Source of the DNA: Motacilla alba alba
Taxonomy: Eukaryota; Chordata; Aves; Passeriformes; Motacillidae
Direction of reading: 5' to 3'
Length of the DNA: 64,000 nt
NCBI RefSeq assembly: GCF_015832195.1
Contig: NC_052045.1
Location: forward strand, 2,666,001-2,730,000
Shown piece after piece: positions 50,881 through 64,000 of this stretch; the first letter of the stretch is position 1, and each line of letters starts with the position of its first letter. A program made the position numbers and the translations under genes. A model generated the notes under the pieces. The model was not told the DNA's origin. It saw only the letters and a program-made list of their open reading frames with translations, and searched no databases.

Positions 50881-53340
50881 CATCAGCTGCTGACACAGAA
50901 AGTTAATGCACTGAGGTTTGCCCAGCTTGTTCTCTCTTTGTTATTCTGATACATCCAAAACCCCTGGGAAGAAACTGCCATGGGAATTTTGTTGCTCCTG
51001 GCTGGGTCACCTGTCCAGGGGCTCTACCACCAGTACTGCTGGCGTAGTACTCCTGTTACTACTGTCATTATTTTATGTCTACAAGGAGCAATTTCACTCC
51101 TCTTCAAACCAAATGATGCAATGTTTTTCTGTGTTCTCAGACAGGGGACACTAACAGGAGAATGACATCAGGCTTCATTTCTTTCACTGCACATCCGAGG
51201 CTACTGTGCCTCAGTGTTCAGTGCTGGAAAGAGATAGTCACATCAAATCCTGTATTTTGACAAAACAGCTCTTTCTGGGTCAGGAAATGATTGTTGCATG
51301 AAAAAAATATACTAATAAAGATTAATTAATTTTTTTTTCAAAGTTGGCTGCTTCATTGAGCATTCATGGAACAGTTAATACATTAGACATTCTCAAAGCA
51401 AAGCAAGCATCTCCTAAACACTGAAAATATTTTTTCATTAAATGTACCAAGTTGAATTTTTATGTATGTCTGAAAAAGGAGATACTGTAACTTTGAGTGG
51501 CATATGCTAGATACAATCCATGTTTTTTATAAGTCAGTGCAGCTCAAAAGACATCAATCAAGATGTGCAGATTTATATAGCTGCAAGAAAGCCTTATACA
51601 TATATGAAAGTTTACACGAGATACTGTAAATATATTCAGCTCTCTTAACACCGTATTTATTTTTGTATGGAAAAAAAACATTTTTTTTTTTTTATTCCAA
51701 GATTCCTTCCTATAAATAATTCTTTAAAAAAACAGTGACAGGTTTGGGTTGAATTTTTCCCCCTCATCTCAGTGACCCATTTGTTAGAGTTCCACCAGTA
51801 AATCACTGGTCAGTGAGATGAAAAAATCACATCAAGTCCCCATCACAAGCTGTCCAACTTTCAAACCTTGTTCTTTGGTAAGTGCTGGGCAAGAGAAGGA
51901 AGAAAAATACAACAAGCAATGAACAACATTCTTATTATGGCCCTCATGGTGTCCTGAAAGCAGCGGGGTTTGGAGATAATGGCAACATGCAGCTATTTAC
52001 AACTTGTTAACCTTAATGCTGGGCTTGGAGAGCCAAACTGTCTGTGCACTAGCTGGCGTCTTTCCTAAAATCTTGCAAGCCTTTGTGAAGCAAATAGTTC
52101 TAGGAGTGCAAATCATCTTTTGGCACCTCGAGCTTTCCTAGCAAGAAATGTTCCTTTTAGGGCACATGTCTGTGGAAAAGTAGGAGTCAGTGGGAGACAA
52201 ACAGGCACAGAAGGGTGGCAGTGGAAAATGAAAATTGGCAAGATGCTTTCCAGTCATCTAGAGAAATGACAGTCCAAAAGTAAATTCTTGCAAAAAGAAA
52301 TGTAAAGCACATAAGATCTAACATTGCACCACTGGTATTAAGATAGACCCAAACACGACGTCAGTCGAAACACGTCACAAGGCTTTTCCATTAACCTCCC
52401 ACCAACAGGCTGCATCACAAAAATGATTCTGCATGAGTGAGTGCATTCCTTTACATTTCGGGATATTTCAGTCTTAAGCAAGAGCAGACCTGAAGTTTTC
52501 ATTCTTGTTTGGATTTACCTTTCTGGCCAGCCATGCTGTTACAAACGCCATGGCTGAAGTCTGCTCAAGAGGATTCTGCACATGTGCCAGGTCAGAGATG
52601 GATTTTTATTGGGTCTGCCTCATGAAGAAGCTTGCCCAAAGCCTGAAAGTTTAATGTCCAGCTTAGACCAAGGAATAAATCATGCCTTTTATGGCCACAG
52701 CATGTCCGTGCATATACATATGCCCACATGGGCTTTTAATAGAAAAAAAAGAATAAAATAAAATGCACATACACACATCTTGAAAAAACTACTCAGCAGC
52801 AGATAATCTTTAAAAAATATTAAGAAAATTCAGCAGAAGCATCAATCCTCTAGGTGTGATGGTGATTTTACTTTAGAGTATTATTTCCAGTCTGACAATA
52901 AATTCAGATTGGCAGTCATGCACTAAACTGGTGAGATGATGTTGTGAATGGCAGTGTCAGCTGAAATACACCCTGTTCATAATGATGAGGCTCTGTGAAT
53001 ACAGCAGTTTGTTAGGCATATTATTTGCAGAGGGGGTGACCTCTTGGAAAGCTGAGTGACTGTGAAACCACTGCTGTTGTGTTCAACAGATGTGGTTGGG
53101 ACACAGTTCATGTTTCCCTATTTTCCAAGTTTTTAGAGCATTTGTGCTTCACTGAGGAGCTACACCAACCAAACAAGACCAATGCCAGAATTCATTCCAA
53201 CTACAACAAAACTGTCTTTCCCATTCCTTTCCTGGAGTTTTCTGAAGAAAAAGGAGATACTTGGCTACAAAACATCTTCAGCAGAATCTTAGGTGACCAA
53301 TTAAAATCTTTCAAGGATCAAAGTTTTTGACAAATAAGTT

Positions 53341-53378
53341 TGGAAATAATTATCCTTTTTGGAAATAATTATCCTTTT
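53341..53378 (+). repeat. Perfect 19-bp tandem duplication
   Basis: TGGAAATAATTATCCTTTT occurs twice head to tail without mismatch. Confidence 0.92.
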
Positions 53379-56300
53379 ACTGCCTTTTATCTTTTAGTGG
53401 TATATTCAAAACCATTCCCTTTATTGCATCTGTAATACTCCGGATAAGAAAAAAGGATGAAACAGTTTTGTCACAAATGATGAGTTTTTAACAGCATTGC
53501 TGCTGGGTCAGACAGGCTTGAGCGAGCAGTCAAAGGTATGATGTGCCTTGTGGAAAGGCAAACCTTTAACCAGGCCTCTGCTCTCACTTGTAGATTTACC
53601 AAAAAAAAAATGTAACTCATCAGAGGATTGAGCTTTTTGTTGTTTTTTCTCTTTTAAAAAAAAAAATACTTATTTAATCTACAAACCTTTCATTAATTCA
53701 TTTTTATTTCATTTAGGAAATCAGAACACAGGACCCTCCAAACTGATTATCTGCGCAGGAATGGGTTTTTCTGGCACTTCACTGCTTTTTGCAGTCTAGA
53801 AATGACGGAAACATTTATCTCAGGCTTCTTCCCTTCAAACTCAGATCATTGTAGTCTCACCTAAAAATTCTCCAAACAGTGAATCTGGCTCTGATTTTGC
53901 AAACATACTTACTTTGATCGTACTTTGTATTTCATTGCACAGTGCAGCAACACAGATAATTTAAAGAGAAACAGCTTTTTGGTTTGTAAATCATCTTCAG
54001 GGCTTCTGCTTCAGAAGAAGTGTGCAGATCACTCACATTCATCTTCCCTTTAATGACTGCTCCCAGTAGAATGTTTACAGCTTTTTTAACCTGTAAATCT
54101 GATGACTCTCTCAAGAGATTCATTAAAAACTTGAACAGGATTTTCTTCTCCTACAACAAACAATATTCTGATAACACTTTCTAATAATGAACACATTCCA
54201 AGGGAAACTGAAAATCTGTGACTTCTCTGTGGTTATAGAGCCCATACATGGTATCTTTACACTCTCTTGCCTAGATATGCTTGAAATTATGGATATTTGA
54301 GATTATTTTAGGGTAATTCAAATCAGGGGAGGATCAGAACAGCTATCTGTGTTTTGAATTTCTGGGGACCATCTTTTATTTGCATAACTTTTACTGCAGT
54401 TGCACCAATGCAAAACAAAACAGAAACAGTTCATATATATGTACCTCACCCAGAACATTTAATATAAAGTTTCTACAATGAGCACTTGCAATGTCTCAAC
54501 TAAGAGAGAATGGATTAGGACTGGAGTGGTGTAAGTAGCTCACTTTATATCCAAAGCTGACCGTGGACAGTTCTGTGTCCTATTCCTGACCATCAGGCAA
54601 GGAGAGGCTTTTGCTGAATTACCACCAGTTCACTCTGGTTCACCAGGGCATTTCAGTTCTAAATCTTTATCTCATAAGATAGCCCATCTCTAAATACAAG
54701 ATGGAATAAAAGTAATTGGTAAATGTTCCCAGTCGGCGGCAAAAATAGAAACCGAAATGATAAAGAGTAACTGAAAACCAGTTCATCCCCTCCTCCACAC
54801 AGGGAAAAAATGGCAAAATTTATTTTCTGCTGGAGATGACTAATTATATTGACATTTTTTATATTCAGCACCATCAGGGTTGATTGTCTCAAAGCAAGCC
54901 TAAGCCACACGTTAAAACACACAGAAGATCGTTTCCTATGGCTCAGGTTTTTCCTGAAGAATATTCTGCATATTTAGGAGATTCTACAACATTCTGTAGA
55001 TCCAACACTTTATTATTAAATTTTCTAGTGATGGAAAAGCAGTCCCTACCTAAGGTACCTCCTGGAACTCAGGGAAACTTTGATTTAGCTTCTTGGCCTA
55101 CCAAAGATTTCCCCGTACGCCATCTGCTCTTTTCATTTATTTAAAATCCACATCTGCAGGGTTCTGAAAATATCAGGCTGAGAGTGTCTAATGGTACAAA
55201 TGCAATTCAGCCTTTACCACGCATTCATTAGGATAAACAAATAATTAGGATAAGCAGCTTTCATCAGTGGAATCTGAAGGAAACAGTCCATAGTTGTGGA
55301 ACAACTGCGCTAAATGTCCAACCAACTGCATGCAGCAGGCATTCATGGAAATATTTAGTAACACCTAAGTATTTTTTAAGGGAAATGTTATTTTGCAGAC
55401 AGCAGAAACAAAATGGTACAGCAAGAGTCAAGGATGGAAAATACTGAATGAGTACTTGCAGTATTCTGCTGAGCTTTCAGTGAAAATTGGCCTAAATAAA
55501 CCAACACAAACCCACGGAAGTAATTTTTAATCTAAATTTCAGCTAAATTTAGAATAGGCAGTATTATGATCCTTTTAGATGTACAAAAAAAACCAAAAAA
55601 ACCCAAACCAATGACATCATGTTAGACAGACAGCATGGGGAGTAAGTGAAACTACCAGAAATGAAGCTTTAACAACAAAAATCATGAAATGCTTGCTCAC
55701 ATTCATGCACCTTCATCGTTGCTTTCCAGTGAACAATTTTTGTTTGACTGCCTGTTTTGACAAATAATTCCATGATAAAACAACAAATAAATCAGAACTT
55801 CTGTAACCATAAATAGAGAATTTTTATGATCCTTGGTTTCATTTGTAGGGATCTTTTATTATATTTAATCAAAGTACCTAAATTTCTGCCCATAAAAACA
55901 TTGTCTATTCTCAAACTGATTTATTCTCGTATCCTCACAGTCATACATTGTTAAGCCCCTCTCTAGAAACTGCATTTCTTGCATTTTTCTGTGGGGAATC
56001 TGCCAATCAACCTCCAGTCACTCTTGTAGTCAAGAGCAATAAACCATCAACATGAAGCATCAGCAGAACGCTCTTCACAAATGCAAACAAAATTACACTC
56101 CAGCTAATGTGTCCACCCCAGAAAACCCTCAGGAAAAACTGAATTAACAAGTTTGTCTTACAGCTCTGAATGTCAACTAACTGAAGTTTTGTAGGACTAA
56201 GGGAAAAGAATCAGTCTGAGGTTCTCTTGCCCTCAGCTCTGTTAATAAAGCTGAGGCTTCTGCTTTCCAGTTGGCCTTTAAAGAAGAACAAAAATGAACA

Positions 56301-56690
56301 GCAGGGTTTCCTCAGAAAGAGAAAGGAAACTAAAAAGAATTTTATAGATCAAAAGCAGTGCTTCAACCTGCATTCAGAAGGGCCCTGCACAAAGTGAAGA
56401 GATGACTTGTTGAAGGCAGCCTTGTCTCTATAACCTCAGCTGAAGGAGGCCTCCAAAATTACACCAAATAGCACATTGTGAGACAGGAATAGCAACCAGT
56501 GCTGGGATCCAACCCAAAAATAACAGCTCTCTGCTCACTAGTCGGTTTCTCTTCCTGTCCTGCTCCTCTCCTCTCCACCACCTGAACAACCAGAACAGCA
56601 AGGACAGAGCAAGCTCCTGAATTTGAGCGAAAAATCACAGTTGAGACAAGGCAAAAAGCAGTGACCTACATAGAGGAGTCAATGCCTTTT

Positions 56691-56835
56691 TATAGAACCA
56701 CAGGGAAGTTCAGACTGGAAGACCTCTAGAGAGTCTGTCTAGCCAAACCTGCTTCGAGCTTCTAAGTTACATTAGGCTGCTCAGGGCCTTGGGTCAAGCT
56801 TTCAACATTTCCAAGGATACTTCTGTATATTAAGG
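56691..56835 (-). mobile_element. CR1-type LINE fragment, antisense, old
   Basis: The plus strand begins with a form of the inverted CR1 tail (TATAGAACCACAGGGAAGTTC) and continues with CTGGAAGACCTCTAGAGAG, GTCTAGCCAAACC, TAGGCTGCTCAGGGCCTTGG (about 56771) and TTTCAACATTTCCAAGGAT. The order matches the reverse complement of a CR1 3' end, but it is strongly diverged and short. Confidence 0.75.
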
Positions 56836-59800
56836 GAACATTTTTGTAGTGCGCAAAAAGGAGATTCCGCTTCGAGTGTTTCTTCTGGTTTACTACCAAG
56901 ATTATCTAATGTGCTTGCAGCACTTCCAATCACAAGGAAACTCAATGAATAGAGTTTTTACATTCAGGAACATAAAATGGCAAAGGATCTAAAGCTAACT
57001 AGCATGTAGAACTCAGCCTAAAATCACACTGATATCAAGGACGGCAGGAAACTCTTCATTTTGACAGAAATATGGGACTCCAAATAGGGCTCCCATTTCC
57101 AGAGTCTTTCACAAAACTGAGTAGGACCTTCAAAAACTGAGAAAGAAAATGGCTGTTGCCAACCTACAACAAATTTGATGTTTCTCCCTCCAAAACTGTT
57201 ATGGCTGAGGTTGTAAAAACTACATCAGTCAAAGAGTATTAAAAAAGGAAAGGAAAGGAGGAAAATCTGCCAGAAATGTGTCTCATAAAATGATGGATAT
57301 CATCCTTAAACTGGTCTTCTGGATCACAAAACAGTCTGTTAAAAACGTTAATTCCCTCAGCCCTCAGACCAAGAAATATCTGAGCACAACTAACTTTTGT
57401 GAGGCTCATCAACAGGTATTTTACTGCCATAGTAACGCACTGAAGCTGTTTCCAAGAGTATCTTGAAATTTCATCATTTCCACTTCACTTCCCCTTAGAG
57501 GTTTCCAAAAGACCTATTTGTAGTGCCAGGGTTTTACATAAGTTTCATATGTACATGTAACCACCTACACAGCAGTTAAAGAGGTGTCCTGGCCAAGTTA
57601 TCCCTTTAATCACTGGAGCATCCCAAATTTTTCAGAAAGCAATTTCTGTTGGCTGATTAGTATCTCCATCAACCAGTGTCTCGCAGTTCAGCAGATCAGC
57701 AAAGTGATTTCTGCTTCAGTAATGACTGAATCAAGACACAGATCCGATACCCTGAAGTGACTGCATTTCCAGAATTTAGTTAATCCTGCAGTGGCCACAC
57801 TACCACCTGCCAGCCTCTTCTAAATCACTTACTCTAAACATTTTTCCAATGATTCCTTTCCATGCTTTTTTCTTAGTATTTATAATACAATAGAGCCTAA
57901 AAGTACTGTACCTGCCAAAATGAATTACATGTGAGGAACTGAGACTCTCCACATTTTTTTGCAGAGGCACGGTGCACATTTTTGGATTCACATATTACTT
58001 TTTAAATCCTCTTTTCTTGTTAAGTGAGTGACAACAAAAGCACAAACACATTAAGGGGACTCATAGCAAATGGCATTTTTATGAAGCCAGATAAAGTTTT
58101 CATCAAATTTAACAGACAAATAATCTGGGGTTTATGTCTTCCCACTGATGTTGAACAATGACCAAAACCTGAAACCTGCAAGATGAAAAATATCCGAAGG
58201 AAGCAGCTATGGGACAACTGACCCAGTATATGACGTTAAGCAGCCCCAAAGAGCAATAATACTTGCTTAATTAAGATTCATTTGTGTATTTTAAAAGTTC
58301 CCTACCCAGTGATTTGAAAGAGCACTACTCAAACACGGAATTGGAGCCAAATTCCATTCATATTGTCAGGAACCTCCCACTGATTGTGAGCTGTGGAAGG
58401 CAACACCATCACAAAAATACTGTACTAGCATAAAAAAATTACCAGAACATTTACCTTTTTCTTTAACCTAATGGATAATACAATGGATTTCAGATTTAAC
58501 CCACTATTCTACAAGGAATCTATGATTCTATGAATAAAAGTAAATTATTTTCGTCATAAATTCAGGTAAATTTCAGCTAGTTCTTTTCCTGTTTATAAAC
58601 TTCCTCAGTGTTTTAACTTCTGTTTGTTGTATAAGTTGATGGAAAGTAGAGATAATATTATTTTGTGCGTGTGTATTTCTTGTTTGGTGTGATTGTCCTA
58701 CATATAACCATGTCTTTTTCCAGTGCTGAGGGTTCCACTGCGTTACCTGGACTGACTGGCTGATGCTTAACCATTTGATGAGCCACAAAACACAGAATGT
58801 TAAATAAGAAGTAATCGGCCCCAAACTCAACCACCAAAGCATCAACTTTTCAGCTTCAAATAACAAATTTATTTCAAAGACAGTTGAGTCAAAGTTAGAA
58901 GGTGAGACAGAGCGAGCAGGAGTAAATTCAATTTACCTTGTTTTCAGGGATGGAAGAAAGCAGGAATTTTTAAGTGCTTTTATTAAAACACTCAAACTCT
59001 TCAGAGAGCCCCTGGTATTTAGGCACGGGGGACATCTGCCTTCTGCACACAAGCTCAGGTTGCTCAGAGCCGCTGATGGCTCAGCACTGATGCAGCCAGA
59101 AGGGCTCGCTGCTCACAGGGCTGCCAGCGTTCAACACATCCCACCTCATTCCTCAGCTAGAGCACAAGAGTTTCTGAACAGAGACACAAGTGAGACATTT
59201 CTTTGAAAGCATTAAAGTCTTTGATTTCTGACTTTTTTTAAGTGGTCAACCTTTTTTTTTTTTTTTTTGATGATATGCCAAGTGTCTTTTTTCTCAGCCT
59301 TTCTAGCTTGAAACACCTCAAGTTAATGTTCTGTGAGCTGATCTCAAACATACTTTACATTCTGCTTTAGGGTACTCCCAGTTCATGAAAATGCTTTTCT
59401 TTCTCTATGTGGATAAATCTAAACTGTGCAAGATACGACCTGATATTTGAATGAGCATGTTATCAAAAACCAAATAACTGTAACTGGCGGCCATTCTGCA
59501 ACTGTTTAAAGAAGGATTTCAAAGGAGTTTCTTGCTAAGAAAGTGTTGTTTATGGTGTTCTCCTAGATATATTTAAAGGGCTTATATATAGGTGGCAGAA
59601 TATGAGAATAGCAATAATCTCATGATAGTTCTGCTTTTCTAGTCATCATCACTCCAGATTGATTACATACAATTAGAACACACTTATTTCCCAAAATCCA
59701 AGGACCCTTCTGTAACTTTCACTCCTCAAATTTCACGAATGCCATAAACAATTGCACATGTACAAGTGTATGTTTTATTTTTTCCTGAAGTTTCTGGTGG

Positions 59801-62800
59801 AATCACAGAAGATAAAGAAGTAATAACTGACGATTCAGCTGGCCCTTGGTCAGAGGACAAGGCCTCTGTAACAAGCTAGGAGAGCAAAACCCTTATTTTA
59901 CTTTATATATCACATTTTCTTCAATAAATCATTAAATAACAGGTCTCCTGAACATGAATTTTAAACAGAGATCTCTGGATGTACACTCAGCTGACAAGCA
60001 CTGATCTGATCTCCTGGAAGACAGTCCCAATTACCAATTATTTCAAAACCCTTCACTGGAATCCATTCATTCTGGGAAGCCTCAAGTGAGGACAAGGTAG
60101 GGAGATGAACAGAAAATGAATTTTATGTACTTGTTCCAATTTCCATCCCCAAAATTATTACTTTATTATTATTTCTATTACTTTATTATTATATTACTAT
60201 ACTATTATTTCATCCCCAAAATTATTACTAATTGCATAGCACTCCTGATTTTGATTTACAACACATTGCCACGTACATTTTCCAAGGGTCAATTAAATGG
60301 CTGACATAGTGAAGCCATTACTCCATTTAATGATAGCTTTAGTTTCATCCCTGTATCCTACATATATTTATAAATTACTGACAGCAACTATAATCTAAAC
60401 AAACTATTACACTGAGGCCCCAAATCATTTGAGTTCAGAGTTATGTATGCAGGTTACAGTTCTTTTAAAGTCACAATTTAATGGAATTTCCAACCACTAG
60501 AGTTCCTCTGCACTTTTCTTTAGGGAATGCTACGGCACTCTCTTTGGCTATTTAACAAGTTGAGGTGTTTTATCAGAAACATCCCACAAGTCCTAGGAAA
60601 ATCTCTTTCCAGTTTGTGAATCCAGCCTGCACCTTGACATGATGCCTCCCACTGAAGCTAGGGAGAAAAATACCATCACACCCAAGGAAAACCAAAGATC
60701 CAGGTAACCGTGTGCCTGTCAGGACACACAGCTCCACAGCTGTCAGGAGAAAGGGAGATACAAACTTTTATAACTACAAAAGCAACCACAGAACATGCAC
60801 AAATGACTAAACATGGGTTTAAATGATTACTTCCATCAGCAGAGATAAAACTCAGTCATGAAAACTCCTTTCTCAGGAGGATTATTTTAAAAAAAAGTGA
60901 CCTAATGAAATCTGAGTTACAGGCTGGAGGGAGACAGTGGCTTTTTTCTAACTGTTCCCTTTGCCCCATTTGATGCAGTTCAGTCATCCCCCAAGCACTT
61001 CATACTTTCCTTGGGGTGGGCATGCCCGTGTCTTGTGCCAGGGACTACAGCTGGAAAGATGAGTGCGTGTGGCTGCAGCGTGCCCACGTGTGAGAGCACG
61101 TATCCAGCAGATCATAGATTTCCATACATATACATTTATTTATTTAACAAGATGGCACAGTTGGTTAAATGAAATATGCTGTGCATAAGCATTATAAACT
61201 TATATTTGATTTTTTCCCCTTTAGCATGTATTTCCTGCTACTTCAGTAGACAGCATCGAGCGTACATAATTACTAATTAAATTCCTACAACAATAATAAA
61301 ACCATGTCCTTAAGGATGTAACAGATAAACACTGATATGCAAACAGACTACATCACCAGTGACATCTTATTTCTAGACTGGCTTGGAGGAAGAAAATCTT
61401 CCCCAAAACAACCATATCACATCAAAGTAGAACACAAGGCAAGATGTTCCCTTGGCAGGAAGACAAAGCAGAAGTTTCTGAGCAAGGGAACTGACACATT
61501 AAACCCCCCAGCAATGGCTTTTCAAGACAGTGGGCACCTCTGCTTGTAATTTCACTATTGAATTTGGAAGTCTCCAGTGACTTCAACACTAATCTGTCTC
61601 TCTAACAATGCATTTGGCTCTTTGATGATCTGGTTACTTAGGTTCCCTTTGCAACTTAAATTAAGGAAAACAACAACCAGTTAAAAAGAGCTTCCTTGAA
61701 AAGGTTTTGAAATGAAATGAGAGCATTCGCTGTTAAACTGGCTGAGTTCTGCCACGCCTGCAAGCAAAACTGCTCCACAGCAATGCCTTCAATACTGCAT
61801 GGACATGCAGAACTCCTGAAGGACTGCCAGAAGTTACAGCATGTACGTAATGTAAGGCAAAAAGCAGTTATGGAAGGCTCTGCTCCACTAGGAATTTTTT
61901 CACAGATTGCAGGAAGATTTGGCTTAAGCCATGTCGGATCAAGAAGGCTAAATCTTGCATAATCGATGGGAAATCATATATTTTTGAAGAGTGTCAGAAA
62001 TAATTTCCAACAGGATTTCATCAAACACAATGACAACAGATTTCAAAGGAAAAGAGTACTTAATTGTGACACAGTTTCTTACTTACTGTTAAAACTACCA
62101 TGATTTCATTGTGTCCACAGACTAAATCCCACAGTGTTCTTCATCTGTATTTTAATTTTCACACTGACTTCTCCTGACATCATATTACTCGCCTGTGTAT
62201 CAGTAAGGAGGATGAGTTTTCAAAGACACAAGGCAGATATGGTCACCGCTACTTCACAAAAGAAAGACAACTGCCACAAATTTCCTCAGCAAACTCTTTG
62301 CAGAAACAGGTAATTGGGACAGAAGAATATTAATCTCCCTTAAGAATTTTTATGCAAATGGCAAACAATACTCATTTATTTCATCCAGTCCAAAACACTT
62401 GGAATACAGCAAGCTGCATCTTGAACCTGCTCCTTGAACACTGGCATTACACAGCATGAAAAACTGCACTCCTGGATCTGCATGTACTTGCAATGCCAGG
62501 AAAAGGCTTTGGGATGCTTCAGACAAAAGGGCTCTGCCGTTGTCCCCGCTGGCAGCCAGCTGATGGGAAGCAGGATTACCGGGCTGGCTGTTTCAGGTGA
62601 GCAACCTGGCAAGTGAGAGCCAGCAGCAGCATCCCCCAAAGGCTTCCAACACCTGGGTCAGACAATCAGCACTATTCAAAACTGAAAGGCTCTCTTTGGC
62701 TCATTGAAAGGAAAACTTCATGGGTTACAATACAAGGTTTGGGGTTTATTGTTCTTGCAACTTAACCCTGCAAAGAACTACCTGGATCAGTGCCAAAGGC

Positions 62801-64000
62801 ATTAGTTCTGATGGAGCATGAAACTGAACTGAGATCTGACTAATTCCTGCTTGGAGCCAGTGCTGTCCTCCTTTAAGAAAAGTCCTATTGACTGTTTAAC
62901 AACTGCAGGGTCCTTTAAAATTCAGGTAGAAACACTCACCTGGATCCAAAAGGGCCTTTTGAAAGGTTTTCTGGGTTTTCTTTCCCTTTTAACCTCTCAG
63001 TTTTCCATATAGGTGCTGTTTCCTGCTAAGCTTTCCATAAACGCAACAGTACCAAAAGCTATTAGACTTCATTGTTTTGGATATCTGTTTTTTCTTTTTG
63101 CTGTATGAATGTTCCAATTTAAGCTTGGAGCTGGTCCTTAAAACCAGCTATTAAATTCCTAAGCAAATGGGTGTTTTAATGGAAAGGCTGACACACTCCT
63201 AACTGTGGGAGCGTGAATGGCTCCACTATGAGATTACTCAAGTCCACCTAGAATACAAATGCAATACAGGACCACAGGTTCAGATCTTTGATCTCTTTTT
63301 TTGCAGAGGCTGTGATGTATAAAGCCAATTCCACTGTGCAGACAGTACTACACTGAATATAAATTATCCTTTAACTATAGAGAGGCTCACATTTAAAGAA
63401 ATGCTTCAAGAATGAACAATGCAGCCATGAGGTAGAGTTCTTCTGTAGTAAAAATACACACCAAGATCTGCATGGATAACCATGGTTTCAAAGGACAAAA
63501 TTTCTTCCACAGCTGTTATTTGATAAAAAATAGAGTAAAATCTGGAGTATTGGACATACAGAAGTACAGTTGGAGCACACTCTTTCCGTTAAAAAAGCAA
63601 GCTAGGAATACTTGCTTTATTGCCCAGATTAAGCATCATTCCCCTAAGAGGCATTAAAAAGTGATTTTAAAATGTGGAAACCAACAGTCTCTACTGAATA
63701 TGGCTTGAAATTTAAACATGTCTTTTCCAGATACCTCTTTAGAGAAAGAACCTTCTGCCTACTGAGCTAACACTAAGCTCCCTGGAGTTAAGCCATGAAT
63801 ATTCTAAACCTATCTCTTACAATTCACGAAAAGTTGCCTTTTGCCAAAATAAAATGCTTAAGAGGAATTCAAGATGCTTATACTGCTTTTCTTCATTTTA
63901 TTTAAAATAAGTGTTTCCGTCTCAACTTTATGCCAAAAACACAGCAAGAGAGAGACTGAGTTCTGGAGATGGTACCTGAGATTCTGTACACAAATGGGAA
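56836..64000. other. Intronic stretch without recognised genes
   Basis: AT-rich sequence with GC-richer patches at about 59000-59160 and 62500-62660, a T run (about 59251-59268) and an AT-rich direct repeat (60144-60229). A short TCTATGATTCTATGA-like stretch at 58519-58533 resembles a CR1 tail but is too small to call. No coding signature is seen. Confidence 0.5.
60144..60229 (+). repeat. AT-rich direct repeat, 67-bp period
   Basis: CATCCCCAAAATTATTACT at 60144-60162 recurs exactly at 60211-60229. Between them lie repeated TTATTACTTTATTATTAT units, so the whole block looks like slippage-driven duplication. Confidence 0.88.

Larger units (their letters stand above)
47951..56690. other. Intronic stretch without recognised genes
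   Basis: AT-rich sequence. It holds a poly-T run (about 48428-48446), a 14-bp palindrome CATGAATATTCATG (49799-49812), an (ATGA)n microsatellite (50856-50880), poly-A/T runs near 51668-51693 and a 19-bp tandem duplication (53341-53378). No gene or interspersed repeat is recognised. Confidence 0.5.
21964..64000 (-). other. PCDH11X upstream intron or 5' region (incomplete)
   Basis: The exon at 21380-21963 has a spliced acceptor, so sequence at higher coordinates is intron reaching towards non-coding first exons. No CpG island or promoter-like GC-rich block is visible in these 42 kb, which suggests that the transcription start lies beyond 64000. Small non-coding exons could be hidden here and cannot be seen by eye. 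Confidence 0.65.

Noticed and set aside
58504..58533. Possible CR1 tail (TCTATGATTCTATGA)
   Set aside because: Too short, and no CR1 body precedes it.
59000..59160. Possible CR1 fragment because of a CAGGTTGCTCAGAGCC motif
   Set aside because: Only this one motif fits. The flanking sequence does not follow the CR1 order, so chance is as likely.
1..64000. tRNA, rRNA, CRISPR or bacterial-type operon features
   Set aside because: None seen. The sequence is vertebrate intronic DNA, and the open frames lack ribosome-binding and operon structure.

Overview
This window looks like intronic vertebrate DNA, most likely from a bird and probably a songbird. The background is AT-rich and non-coding. The only recognisable interspersed repeats are short, 5'-truncated CR1-type LINE fragments and retroviral LTR-derived elements, which fits an avian genome. 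The songbird assignment is inference: the LTR resembles a family I associate with passerines, and I could not check this.

Only one protein-coding segment can be supported: a 584-bp exon on the minus strand (21380-21963). It carries 44 nt of 5'UTR and the first 180 codons of a delta-protocadherin, recognised as PCDH11X (protocadherin-11, X-linked in mammals). It encodes the signal peptide, the first cadherin repeat and the start of the second. It is bounded by a strong acceptor with a polypyrimidine tract and by an AAG|GTGGGT-type donor, and protocadherin similarity stops exactly at that donor. No further cadherin-coding exon is present. The rest of the gene must therefore lie beyond position 1, giving an intron of at least 21.4 kb. 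Any upstream 5'UTR exons either lie beyond 64000 or are non-coding exons that cannot be seen by eye.

Layout: 1-21379 is intron downstream of the exon. It contains a complete 395-bp solo LTR (8094-8488) with a perfect 6-bp target-site duplication, a remarkable 291-bp palindromic LTR-derived element (13305-13595) with its own perfect 6-bp duplication, two antisense CR1 fragments (about 15001-15105 and 18690-19030), and several A-rich tracts. 21964-64000 is intron (or 5' region) upstream of the coding start. It contains two sense CR1 3' ends (34437-34649, 41400-41676), two older antisense CR1 fragments (47765-47950, 56691-56835), microsatellites, small tandem duplications and short palindromes.

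The most notable signal is the palindromic element. It consists of two inverted 133-bp copies of the LTR's 5' end around a 25-bp loop. The switch point coincides with a short inverted repeat that exists naturally in the related solo LTR, and the whole palindrome is flanked by a direct duplication. This suggests that a fold-back retroviral DNA was integrated as a unit.
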